Positions 46,236 to 57,149 of a DNA stretch of 64,000 bases are shown piece after piece. How positions within the stretch are numbered: position 1 is the stretch's first letter; each line of letters begins with the position of its first letter. The DNA comes from Fragum whitleyi (lineage: Eukaryota > Mollusca > Bivalvia > Cardiida > Cardiidae): the NCBI GenBank assembly GCA_948146395.1, contig OX411546.1:20973158-21037157 (forward strand), in the 5' to 3' direction. The position numbers were made by a program, and so were the translations under genes. The notes under the pieces are model-generated. The model saw only the letters and a list, made by a program, of their open reading frames with translations. It searched no databases and was not told the DNA's origin.

Positions 46236-46924
46236 AACGTTTACAAAGATACGCTTTTTCAACATATCTGTTGTTCAAAGCAAAAAAACGCCTGAAAATA
46301 ACATTAAATTGTTTATTCGACAAGTATTTACAATGTACGTATATTTCAAGGATTTTTTTTAGCAAAATAGAGCAAATGATATCAGAACATTGAGAAAAAT
46401 ATAACGATTAAAACTGTAGAAAAAAAAACGTGTCTGTAACGACCAGTGTTTTCTGTTCTGTATGATTACGCTTATATTCACCGTCTAAACTAACGTCGCC
46501 TGGTATAGGATTAATGTATGAAGTAAATCCCCTTCCCATGGTGCATCTTCTAAGCTTTCATCTTTTTATCTGTCCTCTTTAAACAAATAATTTGTACTAT
46601 CTTAAGATACCTTTTGACAATCCCTTTAACAAAGAAAATACGGACATCTTGAAAATACATGAGAGGAATCTATCTAGGAGAAAAACATATCTCGAAAAGA
46701 TAATGCATGATAACGAAGAGATCAGTTTGGTGCACAAAACTTGTTTTCTTTGCAATTTTTACTTATGTTAACATTATAGGGTTTTCTTTTTGTAAGTTGC
46801 TTGAAAATGTTAAGATAAAGCGGGAAAACGCTTTCCGAAAATCGTTATTCTTGAACGAAACCTTACGTTGTGAGTAATCGCCCAGTGGAATCTTTGATTG
46901 TATAGAATTTTAGATCCCATTCGA

Positions 46925-47050
46925 CATCTAATGTTATACGGAGGCGATGCCTCCTTTTAAAGTGTCGTCTGAAAGACTGTGGAAGCGTTGGGTCGAACCA
47001 GGGACCCCAAGACTGAAGCCTAGTGCGTTACCACTGAAATGAAACTTCTA
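46925..47050 (-). repeat. Possible tRNA-derived SINE fragment
   Basis: On the minus strand AGTGGTAACGCACTAGGCTT CAGTCTTGGGGTCCCTGGTT CGACCC looks like a tRNA D-loop to B-box stretch. The acceptor stem is missing and the body is short. Possibly related to the 9.2-kb SINE. Confidence 0.45.
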
Positions 47051-47861
47051 TTCCAAACACCCACACTATAGGGTTTGTCTGAGTATTATTTAGATATGTG
47101 TCAAGGCACGTGAAAAAATCGGGCGCGTTTTAGTAAATTTCTTACGTAAAAAAGCATCGTAAGTCAAAAAAAAGACAATTCGTTCCTGATATTTTTATTC
47201 ATTGATAGACTCTGCCTTGCAATATCCAATTGAAAATGATGCACGTCAGAGTTTAATATTTAGTTACTACTGTAGAAGTATAGTAACTTTAAATCTTAAG
47301 TTACGCAAAATAATTATCGTAAGATGTTTTGTAAAACAGGCCCATGGATCGGCGCTTTTCCCTTTTCCCATTGTGGGGGCATTTTCGCATGACAGTTCAC
47401 CTTTTAAAATCTCAAATCCGCAGAGCCATTTCTTTCTAAAACTCTCCCATGTTTTAGAACGCACAATGTTATCGGATTGTTCATTATATTGTGTTTTCAT
47501 CAAATCTATAGAATTCCCATTTTCGAAAGCAAATGAACTCTGCTTTGTACCTTAAGAACAACTCAATGGACAGAGCCCATTTGGGTTTGGTGGGTTTGTT
47601 TGAAATCAGGCCTCAATTAAAAATAAAGACATTTCATTTAAACCACATCTTCCCCTACAGGGTACAGGGCCAATCTGAAGTAAACTCGACAGTAGTGTTT
47701 CTTTGTATACCCCTTTAGTTTTTGCTTCCAGAGTTTTAAAAGTCAAAGTTAAAGTTGGATTTATAGTCGTTTCTACGCCAGGCATATTCAACTCAACCGA
47801 CTTCACAACTAAACCATGTTACCGTTCATCGAATTAGAAGAATAACTAGATTTGAAATCTT

Positions 47862-48269
47862 CAGTGAATAACACCGAAAAAATTGACAAGGTGAATGATT
47901 TTAGAATGATTTTGGAACGAAATTGATATAGTGCAATGAATGTGTTTTTAGTGAAATTAAAGAGAGGTAATCCAACATCGCTAATTTTGTTCAGGATGAA
48001 CAAACTAAACGATTTTTATTCGTTTTATAATTAGTTTACCAATTCATCAATAACCAATCAGACGCTTACAATTTCAATTATGTAATTGAAATCTTGATTT
48101 TTTTCTGGCATTTTTTTTAATGAAGATGCTGATCTTACCTTTTTAAATGATTTTAGAGGGACTTTGAATAATTTGAGTGAGTGTTTGAAATGAGTGAATG
48201 GAGCGCTGTGAGAGTGATTTAGAATGGTTTTGATCGGATTCACAGTCAATTTCCTTATTTTCTTGTCTG
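47862..48269. mobile_element. MITE family A copy 6, decayed ends, inside a duplicated flank
   Basis: CAGTGAATAACACCGAAAAA ATTGAC on the left and GTCAATTTCCTTATTTTCTTGTCTG on the right are eroded family A ends. TTTTGTTCAGGATGAACAAA is intact inside. A 35-bp flank (CATCGAATTAGAAGAATAAC TAGATTTGAAATCT) is present on both sides with small changes, far longer than the family's TA duplication. Confidence 0.7.
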
Positions 48270-48380
48270 TGCCGATCATCGAATTAAAGAATAACTAGAT
48301 TGGAAATCTCTAAATTAAAACTTTTTATAGCCAGTGCATGAAAACAAAAGATTACAATGGTAGTCTCCTTCAAAAATCGT

Positions 48381-48544
48381 TTAAGGTAGTGGACCCGTAA
48401 AATTTCTGCAACATTTCGGAACGCATGATCTTCCACAATGAAAACCGAGGTTTCCTAATGAAAAACATTAGGGAACCTCGGTTATTCCTGTTAAAGTGAT
48501 AACTTCCAAAACGTTGTTGAACTAAAACTGGTCCACTGCCTAAA
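48381..48544. mobile_element. Foldback MITE family B copy 3
   Basis: TTAAGGTAGTGGACCCGTAA ... ACTGGTCCACTGCCTAAA with inner arms ACCGAGGTTTCCTAATG / CATTAGGGAACCTCGGT. 164 bp; the right TTAA has decayed to TAAA. Confidence 0.75.
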
Positions 48545-48549
48545 TGAAT

Positions 48550-49485
48550 CGGAATGCATGGAAAGCACATCAGTCATTTGTATGAATACTCAAAGAGAGC
48601 AATCATATCATTATACCCCTTTTCGTTTCATAATTGCGTGAAAAAAAACATGAAAAACTATCATCATCGTATCTCCAATATATTTTTGTGTTGTTCGTCA
48701 AAAAAAACATAGTTAACTGTTTGGGGATCGATATTTTCAAACCTTTTTTATTCTGTAAATATTTCCTAAGCCAGTTTACAAATTGTCTTAAAAATACAAC
48801 TTGGGGTAACAGGGTGTCACAATTGATGATTATAGCACATGAGAGGCGACTCCAAACTTGTGAAGACGTTATGAATATTTCAGAGATTCTCGCCTAGCTT
48901 TTTTGTTCAGGGACCAAAACCAATTTATCAAAGATGCCTTTCGCAGACGCCCGCAGAATACGCAGGCCATGAAAGTTATAATAAGATTTACATTGATCGG
49001 CCATTGTCCGGGGAATTTCTGAGAAAAAGTTCTTGATTAAATCGAGGAAAACGTTTGTAATGTTCTGCTTTTTATCGTTAAGATCTTCGAGATCTTATGA
49101 AATATTTGAAGCTTGCACTTTGATGATTAGGCTACTTCAAGAAATTATATTACTGAAGCAGTCTTGAAATTTTGTTTCTGTTTTTTAAGCATTGTCCTAA
49201 TTGCAAGTAATCCTACTTTTTTGAAAGGCAAAAAGCTATTTGTTTTTAACGCTTTTCTTGTTTCGAGCTCTCGATGACTTGTAAAATGGAAAGAGACTTA
49301 AGATGACAATAACAAGTCGGCACAACTTGAAATGACTTATCCAATGCCATGACGGGTCTATGATTTTTGTAAAGGGTGTTCGAACATGTATACAAAAAGG
49401 GGATTAGTTTTCCTAGTATCACACAATTTTATCCCTTATCCTGGGGAATTCAAATTTTCTATTTTGTTTCCACAAATATCAAGAA
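48550..49485. other. No gene or matched repeat seen
   Basis: A/T-rich sequence with short frames (for example 48634-48897) that show no domain or splice support. Confidence 0.45.
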
Positions 49486-49489
49486 TGCA

Positions 49490-49605
49490 GGTAGTGTATG
49501 CTAAGATCAAACTGCATTACTGTGCAGGCTGATCTATGTCTAAACTGCATACCAAACTTTTGTTCCAAACAGGAATATGTCATGAACACCAGAAGGGTTA
49601 ATAGA
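49490..49605. mobile_element. MITE family H relative, fragment
   Basis: CTGTGCAGGCTGATCTATGT C, AGGAATATGTCATGAACACC and AGAAGGGTTAA match one half of the 5.1-kb element. The other end is missing. Confidence 0.45.
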
Positions 49606-49679
49606 AATTCATACTAAAAAATAATCTATTTTACATTTGTATGGCGGACATCCATTACTTGTATTTGTTTGTTTGTACC

Positions 49680-49860
49680 TTACAATTGGATTCCTGGTAT
49701 TTCTCACACCAGTACTACCATTACATCCTTTCCTAGCCTACAGATATAATCCCACACAGGTCTACGATTATCAACCTATTGGTGGTAGAAAAACAGTCCG
49801 AAAGAATGAGTGCCGCCGTCTGGTACTCCAGATTGACCTCCGACGGCGGCACTCACTACT
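49680..49860 (-). repeat. SINE family F fragment with an inverted head
   Basis: Minus-strand body ATTGGATTCCTGGTATTTCT and CTACGATTATCAACCTATTG GTGG leads to GAGTGCCGCCGTCTGG, then the complement CCGACGGCGGCACTC follows within 45 bases. The head region therefore forms a GC-rich palindrome (about 49808-49855). Confidence 0.65.
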
Positions 49861-49984
49861 TGAAAAAGTGATGTTTTATATAAAGTTTGAGAAATTTCCT
49901 CTATTTGCATAATGTAAATGGTACCGCTTCTCGTCCGTTTTACATTTTAATTGGCATCAATTTCTTTGGTGTTTTGCAAATATA

Positions 49985-50246
49985 CTAGGACGAAAAAGAA
50001 ATGCCGGATAACCTTTAATGATAATTTTAAGGATAAAATGCACTATTGGATTATTAAATTCATTTTTGTATAAGATGTCATCTGATTATGTGAAAAAAAT
50101 ACCTCCTTTTGACGATTACCCTTCTTGTTTTGCGAAACACGGCCGGACATATCAGTATCTTGTGTGTCCTACATGCGCAGCTGTGGCAGCCCTGTTTCGT
50201 CTATGTTGAATATATTATGTATCCCGGCGTTTCTTTTTCGTCCTAG
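49985..50246. mobile_element. MITE family O, 26-bp inverted ends, TA duplication
   Basis: 262 bp. Left CTAGGACGAAAAAGAAATGC CGGAT; right ATCCCGGCGTTTCTTTTTCG TCCTAG. TA at 49983-49984 and 50247-50248. Few mismatches between the ends. The interior has an incidental short frame. Tc1/mariner-like by ends and target (inference). Single copy in the window. Confidence 0.85.
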
Positions 50247-50519
50247 TATAGTTCGTAGACGTTACACTATTTTTTTCTAGAAAAAGAAGAAATCTGTGGA
50301 GATGACCTACCGGTCCTATACACGTAGTATACCTCGAATTACGCAGTTTCCTCTCTGATAAGCTGTTGGAGAAAACTTCGTCAGCTCATCAAAGAGAGGA
50401 CAACGCTATAGAACTTGGGTTACAGCCTCTTACAATCTTTCCTCGTCACTGTTTTGCGCCTCCAATGAGGCATTTTCTTACAAACGCTCTAATTTCAATA
50501 AATAAGCCCACATGTTTGG

Positions 50520-50611
50520 ATCCACAAATTTAAGTGAGTAATCAAATGTCAATTTTGTCTATACCTGTATGGACAAAACTGACATTCGATTACTCTCTCA
50601 AAATTGTGAAT
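50520..50611. repeat. Foldback family D copy
   Basis: TTTAAGTGAGTAATCAAATG TCAATTTTGTCTATACCTG pairs with TATGGACAAAACTGACATTC GATTACTCTCTCAAA. Followed at 50650-50712 by a TTTA-type microsatellite. Confidence 0.75.
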
Positions 50612-50712
50612 CTATATTTGTTTATAATCTTATTGTTATCATTGTGATTCTTTATTTATTTATTTATTCATTTATTTATTTTTCTATTTATTTATCTATT
50701 TATTTATTACCA

Positions 50713-52305
50713 AATAGGTTATTATATAAAACTCTTATGTAATAATCTATACGCTAAAAGAGATTACGAAACAGTCGACTATGGCACCATTTCCGTCTGT
50801 CTGGCTGACATTTTCGATAACTTTTCCAGACAGATGGGATGTTATTGTTTTGTACCGAGGGATTTAAATTTGCATTTTATCTATAGAGTTTCTCGGTGAC
50901 ATTTTGACATATAGATCAAAATTTTAAATTGAACCATTTCCGTGAGTAGGAAAACGGTAAGACGGGATTAAATGGCATTATCATTTAAATGTCGTTGTTA
51001 TACGCCGAGTATGTATACAGAAAATACTTGAATCTATTATATATTTAGCGATATTTTCTTAACAGACAGATAAATGGGTGCTGTAGATATGCAAATTTCG
51101 TTTATCAACTAGGTCAAAAGAAAAATCATAAAAAAACGTAATGTCGTAGGGAGGCCAAAGCCCGTAGACCCGACGTTTTAACGTATCACGCTGTATTTTT
51201 GTATTAATATTTATCATTTGCCTTCATTAAATATGCTCCGCAAAATCTCGGTTCAATACTGTCTTCGCAGAAACTAGACGAATTCGCGGTCTACTAACAT
51301 AGCAGCGACTGGGGATGAAACTCTATATAGCCACGCGATCCTCGTGCACACAACTAGAGAATTCTGAAGTAGTTGGTTCAAGACACTGTCTTTCTCATAG
51401 AGATCAGAATCCATTCAGAATTACTTCAATATTTTAGCGAAAACTTTTTCGACGTTATTAATAAAAGTTCGCATTTACGCATCATCTATCACTTAGAAAT
51501 AAAATACTGTATTTGGGATTCAAACCTGTTTGCAAACGTTACAAATGGTACCCTGTATTGCAACATTGGATCATTTCTCACTGTGATGCTATGAGAACGA
51601 TTTCATCTTGATCATAAGGAAGGGTTCTCAAACTATAATATTGTTAAGAAAAAATAACAAAGAAATGTTAACTAATCCTCTACAGTTGTTGGCTTATAAA
51701 AAAGACTTAAGACGAGTTTAATGTGGAACAATCGGGACCATCGAATTTTTTGTTGTCACGTGATCTGACTATACTGAAAGAGCCAAGAATCGCAAAATTA
51801 CTGGCATTTTTATCATCCTTTGAACTTACGCAGACAAACGTCATGTGTTCTCTTGTAAATGTTACGTGCTTTTGTAACCGACTCCATCATGATGAAACTA
51901 ACATTTTGATGACAAAAACAAATTGAGCCTGTGCGAGACATTTCCAACAATTTGACATCTGCGTGAGGTACAAACATTTAGCACCCCAGACAGTTACTTA
52001 GTGTAATTAGAGCTATTTGCAAAAGATGGATCTTTCGCCATGTTTTGGATACCAAGTACACGGAGAACCGTTATTAATCGATGAAAAATTAATCTCTGTT
52101 TTACGGTGTAGTGAATATTAACAATATTGAACGTAATCAGGCGATCAATTATTAATTATTATAGCTAGATTCAGAGGGTCTCCGGGGATGGCAGTGTGAA
52201 ATATAACAGGTTTCTTTTGTAGGGTCGCCTCTTTGTTCTACGTGGAACGAAGGTAATTGAAAATTGAAATTATTTGTTCGCCTCGATTTGAAAATTGCCA
52301 TGCTT
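50713..52305. other. No gene seen; one family E end near 51924
   Basis: No open block with splice support. At 51924-51953 the words TGAGCCTGTGCGAGACATTT CCAACAATTT are a single family E arm without its partner. A frame at 51373-51594 shows no domain I recognise. Confidence 0.45.
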
Positions 52306-52364
52306 GGCGACCAAAACCTCGTAACTACAGCTTGATAAAGCTGTAGTTACGAGGTTTTGGCCGC
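52306..52364. repeat. Perfect-stem palindrome family M copy 1
   Basis: GGCGACCAAAACCTCGTAAC TACAGCTT, loop GATAA, AGCTGTAGTTACGAGGTTTT GGCC. About 27 paired bases. The same stem words occur at 55617-55675 and inside the 31.2-kb MITE. Confidence 0.8.
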
Positions 52365-52792
52365 CCATAGCCGAATAGTTGTTAAGTGTTGCATGACATT
52401 GCAGATTTAAACGGATCAGTTTTACCATTGTTATATTCGAAAGTTTTAAAACATTTGATATATCGAAGGGGTTAACCACAGGTGATTGTTTCACCGTCTG
52501 AAAGGTATTGCGCACCGAAAACTTCGTAACTTAAGCTTTATTCAAATTGGATTTACAATGATTGGGTCACCATTCGGAGATTTGTTTTATTCGATGTCCG
52601 AGTTCTACTACACAATAATTAAAAGATGAGAAATGGCGAATTATCTTCAATGAAGGATTGTAACAGACACAGATGTCATTGATCATTAGTCACCGACAAC
52701 AAATATTCACAACATCTACAAACGATAAAGTAACAAAAACCCTTGTTGTTATCTGTTAATTTTATAGAGGATATTGAATGAGTGGTCATTGA

Positions 52793-53178
52793 ATACCGAA
52801 TTTATTAAACGAGTCATCCATAAACAGATAATTATTAAAAATGAAGCTGCACCGAGTTTTTATGTGTTTTAGATTGCGACTTTAATAAAATTCTGTATAT
52901 CATGAGCACAAATTTTATATTCTGTTTATAATATGACCCGATTTTTTGCGAAAATCGTCAAAATTCTTGAAATTCAACATTTCAATTTTCCGCGAAAGTT
53001 ATAACGCCGTTTAAAACCGACGTCACAATATATAGATCATGACATTTTCGCGATTACAAAATAGCGTTGCTATTTACTCTGTGCTCATTTACATAGTTAT
53101 TCCACTAGTGTAATAACACCCGTGTAATATCAAAAATATTCAATTTGGTTATTTCACTCCCGCGACGTAGGTCATATT
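52793..53178 (-). mobile_element. Element family K copy 2, inverted relative to copy 1
   Basis: ATACCGAATTTATTAAACGA GTCATCCATAAACAGATAA, then in reverse order all landmarks of copy 1: ATCGTCAAAATTCTTGAAAT TCAA, CACAATATATAGATCATGA, AGTTATTCCACTAGTGTAAT, ending CTCCCGCGACGTAGGTC. The terminal hairpin's second arm is decayed. Confidence 0.8.
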
Positions 53179-53394
53179 ATAATTTTTTTTATTATTGTTG
53201 CTGGTGGTGGTCGCGGGGTGATGGTGGGGATTTGAAAAAAAACATCGAGCTAACCTCCTTAACGATGAGAAATGTCAAGTCATCTTTAATTAAGGATGGT
53301 ACAAAAGCCATAGATGTCATTGATTATCGGTAACATCAAAGGACCATAATCCGTAACAACTAGTAACTGACTGGAACTCTTAAATTTACTCCAA

Positions 53395-54090
53395 ATGAAT
53401 AAAATTACTGTTGTTTTTTTATGTTTGTTTTTTGTTTGTTTGTTGTTTGTTTGTTTTTGTTGTTGTTGTTGGTTTGTTTTTTTCGTGGATGTTTTTAGCT
53501 AAAATTTAATCTCACTATGTGAATTCCTAAAGCGGATTCGTATATAAGTGTTATTAGGTTAAGTTCCATACCTCCATGAAATAGAAAATTCCGCTTCATA
53601 TCCTAGGTTCATGTTCATAATCAGTTTACTTTCTAGATGGCCCGTTGGCCCTAAATGTTGATTTACTCGAAAAGCTGTATTTCCAAAATAAATGTAAATT
53701 CGTTTCGTTACATGTACTTTATGAAACAGATGTCATAAATCGTTTAAAAGACGACGAGTGAAAAAGGAGTTCAACTGAGAAAAAGAATAAAACGCGTTTT
53801 CATGTTCTAAAGCCGCCAGCTTTCAGCCAGACATAGTGTCTTCTTCTTTGTCTACAAGATACCAGACTTTTTTTCCAAATGCTGAATAAAGTTGTCTTGA
53901 ACAAGTTACGTGTAGTCCCTGCTGAGCAGGCTTGTTTGTATTTATTTATTCATTAGTTTATTTTTATTTGTAGTTTGCTGGGGTTTTTTATATTTCTCTT
54001 TCCATTTACATGTAAATCAATTTTGAAAAAATATAAATCAATAGGCCTATCACCCATCCAAAGAACAAGGTCACCTGTAAACTGATGAAA
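53395..54090. other. T/G-rich low complexity and unmatched sequence
   Basis: 53413-53483 is TTTG/TTG-rich low-complexity DNA. The remainder shows no gene or matched repeat. Confidence 0.5.
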
Positions 54091-54093
54091 ATT

Positions 54094-54094
54094 G

Positions 54095-54184
<90 letters not shown>
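54094..54184. repeat. TTA/TAA trinucleotide microsatellite
   Basis: About 30 uninterrupted TTA units, ending in TATAATAATTATTATGATT. Confidence 0.95.
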
Positions 54185-54185
<1 letters not shown>

Positions 54186-55616
54186 ATAATTATTATGATT
54201 TAGTCTACAGCAACTGATATGAATGTTAAAGAAGTTATCATGATCGAGGAACAGAGCGTCGGCTCTTGGATCAGAGGTCCCGAGTTTGATTTCCAGGAGC
54301 AGCTATCGATCTTGACTATTTCCTTTGTCCACGAGTTCGGGGTTAGTATTTGTTCATTTCCAAGGAGCAGAATTTGAGAAATGTTTTAAAATCTTCACAC
54401 AGGGAATAGTAAATAATTTGAAAAATACTGTAAAAGATATCCTCGCTAAGGGTGAATGTCATTTTTCATCTCATTTGCATGAGCTAATTATAACACTTTA
54501 GGGGTTATCATTAAAAAATAGAAATCAATACACAACCAAGAAGGGCGGAAGTCCTATTAAATGGCCTCAGAAATCAATATTTCATTGGCTCTTTTTTCTC
54601 AAAGATCCTTGATCCCAAGGATGGTACTGGATCTAAATTAAGATCCCGGTTTTGAACGATAAAACTTAAGATAATTGTATACAAGGCAGCATTTTTTATT
54701 TCAAATAAAGTCAGATGATAAATAAGTATATACCCCATTCTCCAAATATTGCAATACAAATGGCTTTGTATAATACTCTCTTATTTTCACATTCGATATT
54801 TGAAAATTTACTCAAGGTTGGAAGATCTAAATTTTAAATACAGACGACTATTTTCATCAATGTTACACAATGATACAAAAAACTAAAAGTAGAATATTAC
54901 ATTTGAAAAAACTAAATGCAATTAACCCCCCCCCCCCCAAACACACACACACCCTTCAGTGAATATTTCTCCTTTTCCGCATTAGGGCTTCTCCATTATG
55001 ATTAATAAGATAACTATAATGTTTTATTTGCAACATCCTTGCCAAGTGTTCATTCGGACAGGTTCCACAATTTTGCTACTTGACAGGGTTTTTCTTATAA
55101 AGCTCCATTGCGGATCTCATCAGTAGTTTCATCGGTATAACTAACCGCCTTATTGGGGCTAAACTCGTATGGACATACGCTACGGTAGCGAAGATTAATG
55201 AATGAAAATACAAACATAACTAGAATAAAGCTTTCATTTTAAGTTATCGTATGGGAATGGCCTGACCCTTTCATACATTCTTAGTAACAACATTGTTACC
55301 TTCTTAGTCAGACTAGAAAACCCCAAACAAATCAATGACAGGATTAATAATGTCACAGTAGAGTCACATGTTTTCCGTTGATAACATTGTCATCGCTGTC
55401 AATATATATGTAATCTTAAGAAGGCCTATTACCTGAATGAATCTAAGTTCTGGCTGATAAGGCTCTCGCGAGCGCTTTATCAGTATATACGCATTATATT
55501 AGACACACTTCACTTGATAATACAAGATACCAATCCAGTGCGCTCGTGAGCGCTTCGTTATCCTTAACACATAGCAGGTTAAACGTTTATTCTCGTACAT
55601 ATCATACATCATCTGT
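54185..55616. other. No gene or matched repeat seen
   Basis: Weak tRNA-like text near 54255-54297 (GTCGGCTCTTGG ... CGAGTTTGATTTCC) could be a decayed SINE head. A C11 run followed by CACACA lies at about 54926-54951. No coding block. Confidence 0.4.
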
Positions 55617-55675
55617 GGCGACCAAAACCTCGCAACTACATCTTATTCAAGCTGTAGTTACGAGGTTTTGGTCTC
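55617..55675. repeat. Palindrome family M copy 2
   Basis: GGCGACCAAAACCTCGCAAC TACATCTT, loop ATTC, AAGCTGTAGTTACGAGGTTT TGGTC. Two mismatches in a stem of about 27. It is almost the same word as copy 1, 3.3 kb away. Confidence 0.8.
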
Positions 55676-56565
55676 CACCAACGACACAAGCAAATCTACT
55701 TGTATGTCGCTACTCGGTACAGTCTTTTCCACGTCCATTTGATTTTGTGGAATTCTGTGAATATACAAGAAGTCATTTCAGAACAAAATATCGTAGCTTC
55801 AGCTTAATTCAAACTGTCTTTTTCAGTGTTTTGGTCATCCATGTACGGAATAAAACGAGAATGACTACACCGAGTGCCTTTAAAGTCTATACGGACTGTA
55901 CTTAAAACAGTATTTCATCTGGCTTTACTTCCGAAAGATCTCTTTCTATTTTGAATAGCTTTAGTTTGAAACTGAAATGAAATTTCTCAACGGAGAGCTA
56001 CGACGTTATGGCCTCTGTCGGGTTGCGGCGATAAAAGTATGTCCGTGCGATATTTGTTACAAAGCTTACCTTCAAGATAGAAACCGTTTATAGCTTCTTC
56101 GTTAATCTTTGAAGAGTTAAAAAATGATATCGTTTGGAAAAGCCGTTTATAGTCACGTAGTTTACGGGAAGCATGTAAATGTCATCATATTGTTCAGTCT
56201 ATTGTTAGCTTTTACAAGGTCAATAAGACAGCAACGGCGGTTCAGAGAGATATGCTTTGAGCGTGATATTAATACGGTCATACTTGTAAGTAAATGCTCG
56301 TCGTTTGACAGATGAATTAGGCTTTCGTAACATCACATCAACGTCAAAAGGTATGATCGTTTCCGTAAGAAAACGTTCATTAATGCGATCTCAAGACAAT
56401 ACCAGGTACGACTTATCAATTTCACTTACGATTTTTTTATTTTCATTTATTTATTTTTATTTTATTTTATTTGTAAGAATTTAAATACAACTGGCCCCTG
56501 ATCTTTGACGAGTCTAGAATAGAAATGTTATCAAACGAGTATATACTTATAAATTCGTCAAGAGC
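55676..56565. other. No gene or matched repeat seen
   Basis: The open frame at 55546-55905 begins before the palindrome and runs through it. It has no recognisable domain, so I do not call it coding. Confidence 0.4.
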
Positions 56566-56837
56566 GCAAACGGTTGCGTGTCAGACAAACAATCTTCAAT
56601 AATAAGGTCACGAATTCGATCCTCGGCAGCGGAGCATATTCTTTTCAACATTTGTCACCCCAATATGATAAGATAATGGTAAACCTCTGTGAGATAGCAG
56701 CTGAAGTCTATGAAAGTTGTAATGGTTGTACTGGTGCGAGAATTATAGGCAATCCGTTGAAAAGCGCTCAAGCGGCCGTGTTGTGACTTAAAAAGGTGTT
56801 GAAGCGGCGTAAAACCTAGTTCAGACACATGAAACAA
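56566..56837 (+). repeat. SINE family F, old diverged copy
   Basis: Decayed head with B box AATTCGATCCTCGGCAGCGG, body GATAATGGTAAACCTCTGTG AGATAGCAGCTGAAG, and tail GTTGAAGCGGCGTAAAACC then ACACATGAAACAAA. Many substitutions relative to the 41.5- and 43.4-kb copies. Confidence 0.8.
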
Positions 56838-57149
56838 AGGTTCGTCAAAAACAAGGTTTGGGATAAGGGTCATAATCTGTTATGTTTAATTAGCAGCTGT
56901 TGCTTAGCTGTTTAATGATTTCATACAGTGTGTTAAATCGGGATGAAAGATTCAAGTTCAAAACATACACTTGCTGCTCTCGTTTGATGAAAGTTATTGA
57001 CTTTTTCTTCTCAGTATCGACCCAGGTCTAGCTATGCACAGATATTGCATAACCAATTCCATTCTATCTTGGTACATTTTTCGCTATAAAATGAAACAAT
57101 ATTGAACAGAATGGACAAATACAGTTAACTCGTGAAAAGACTGTGCGTG

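Noticed and set aside
47202..47555. 117-residue plus-strand frame
   Set aside because: No recognisable domain, a frame is also open on the opposite strand, and there is no splice or promoter support.
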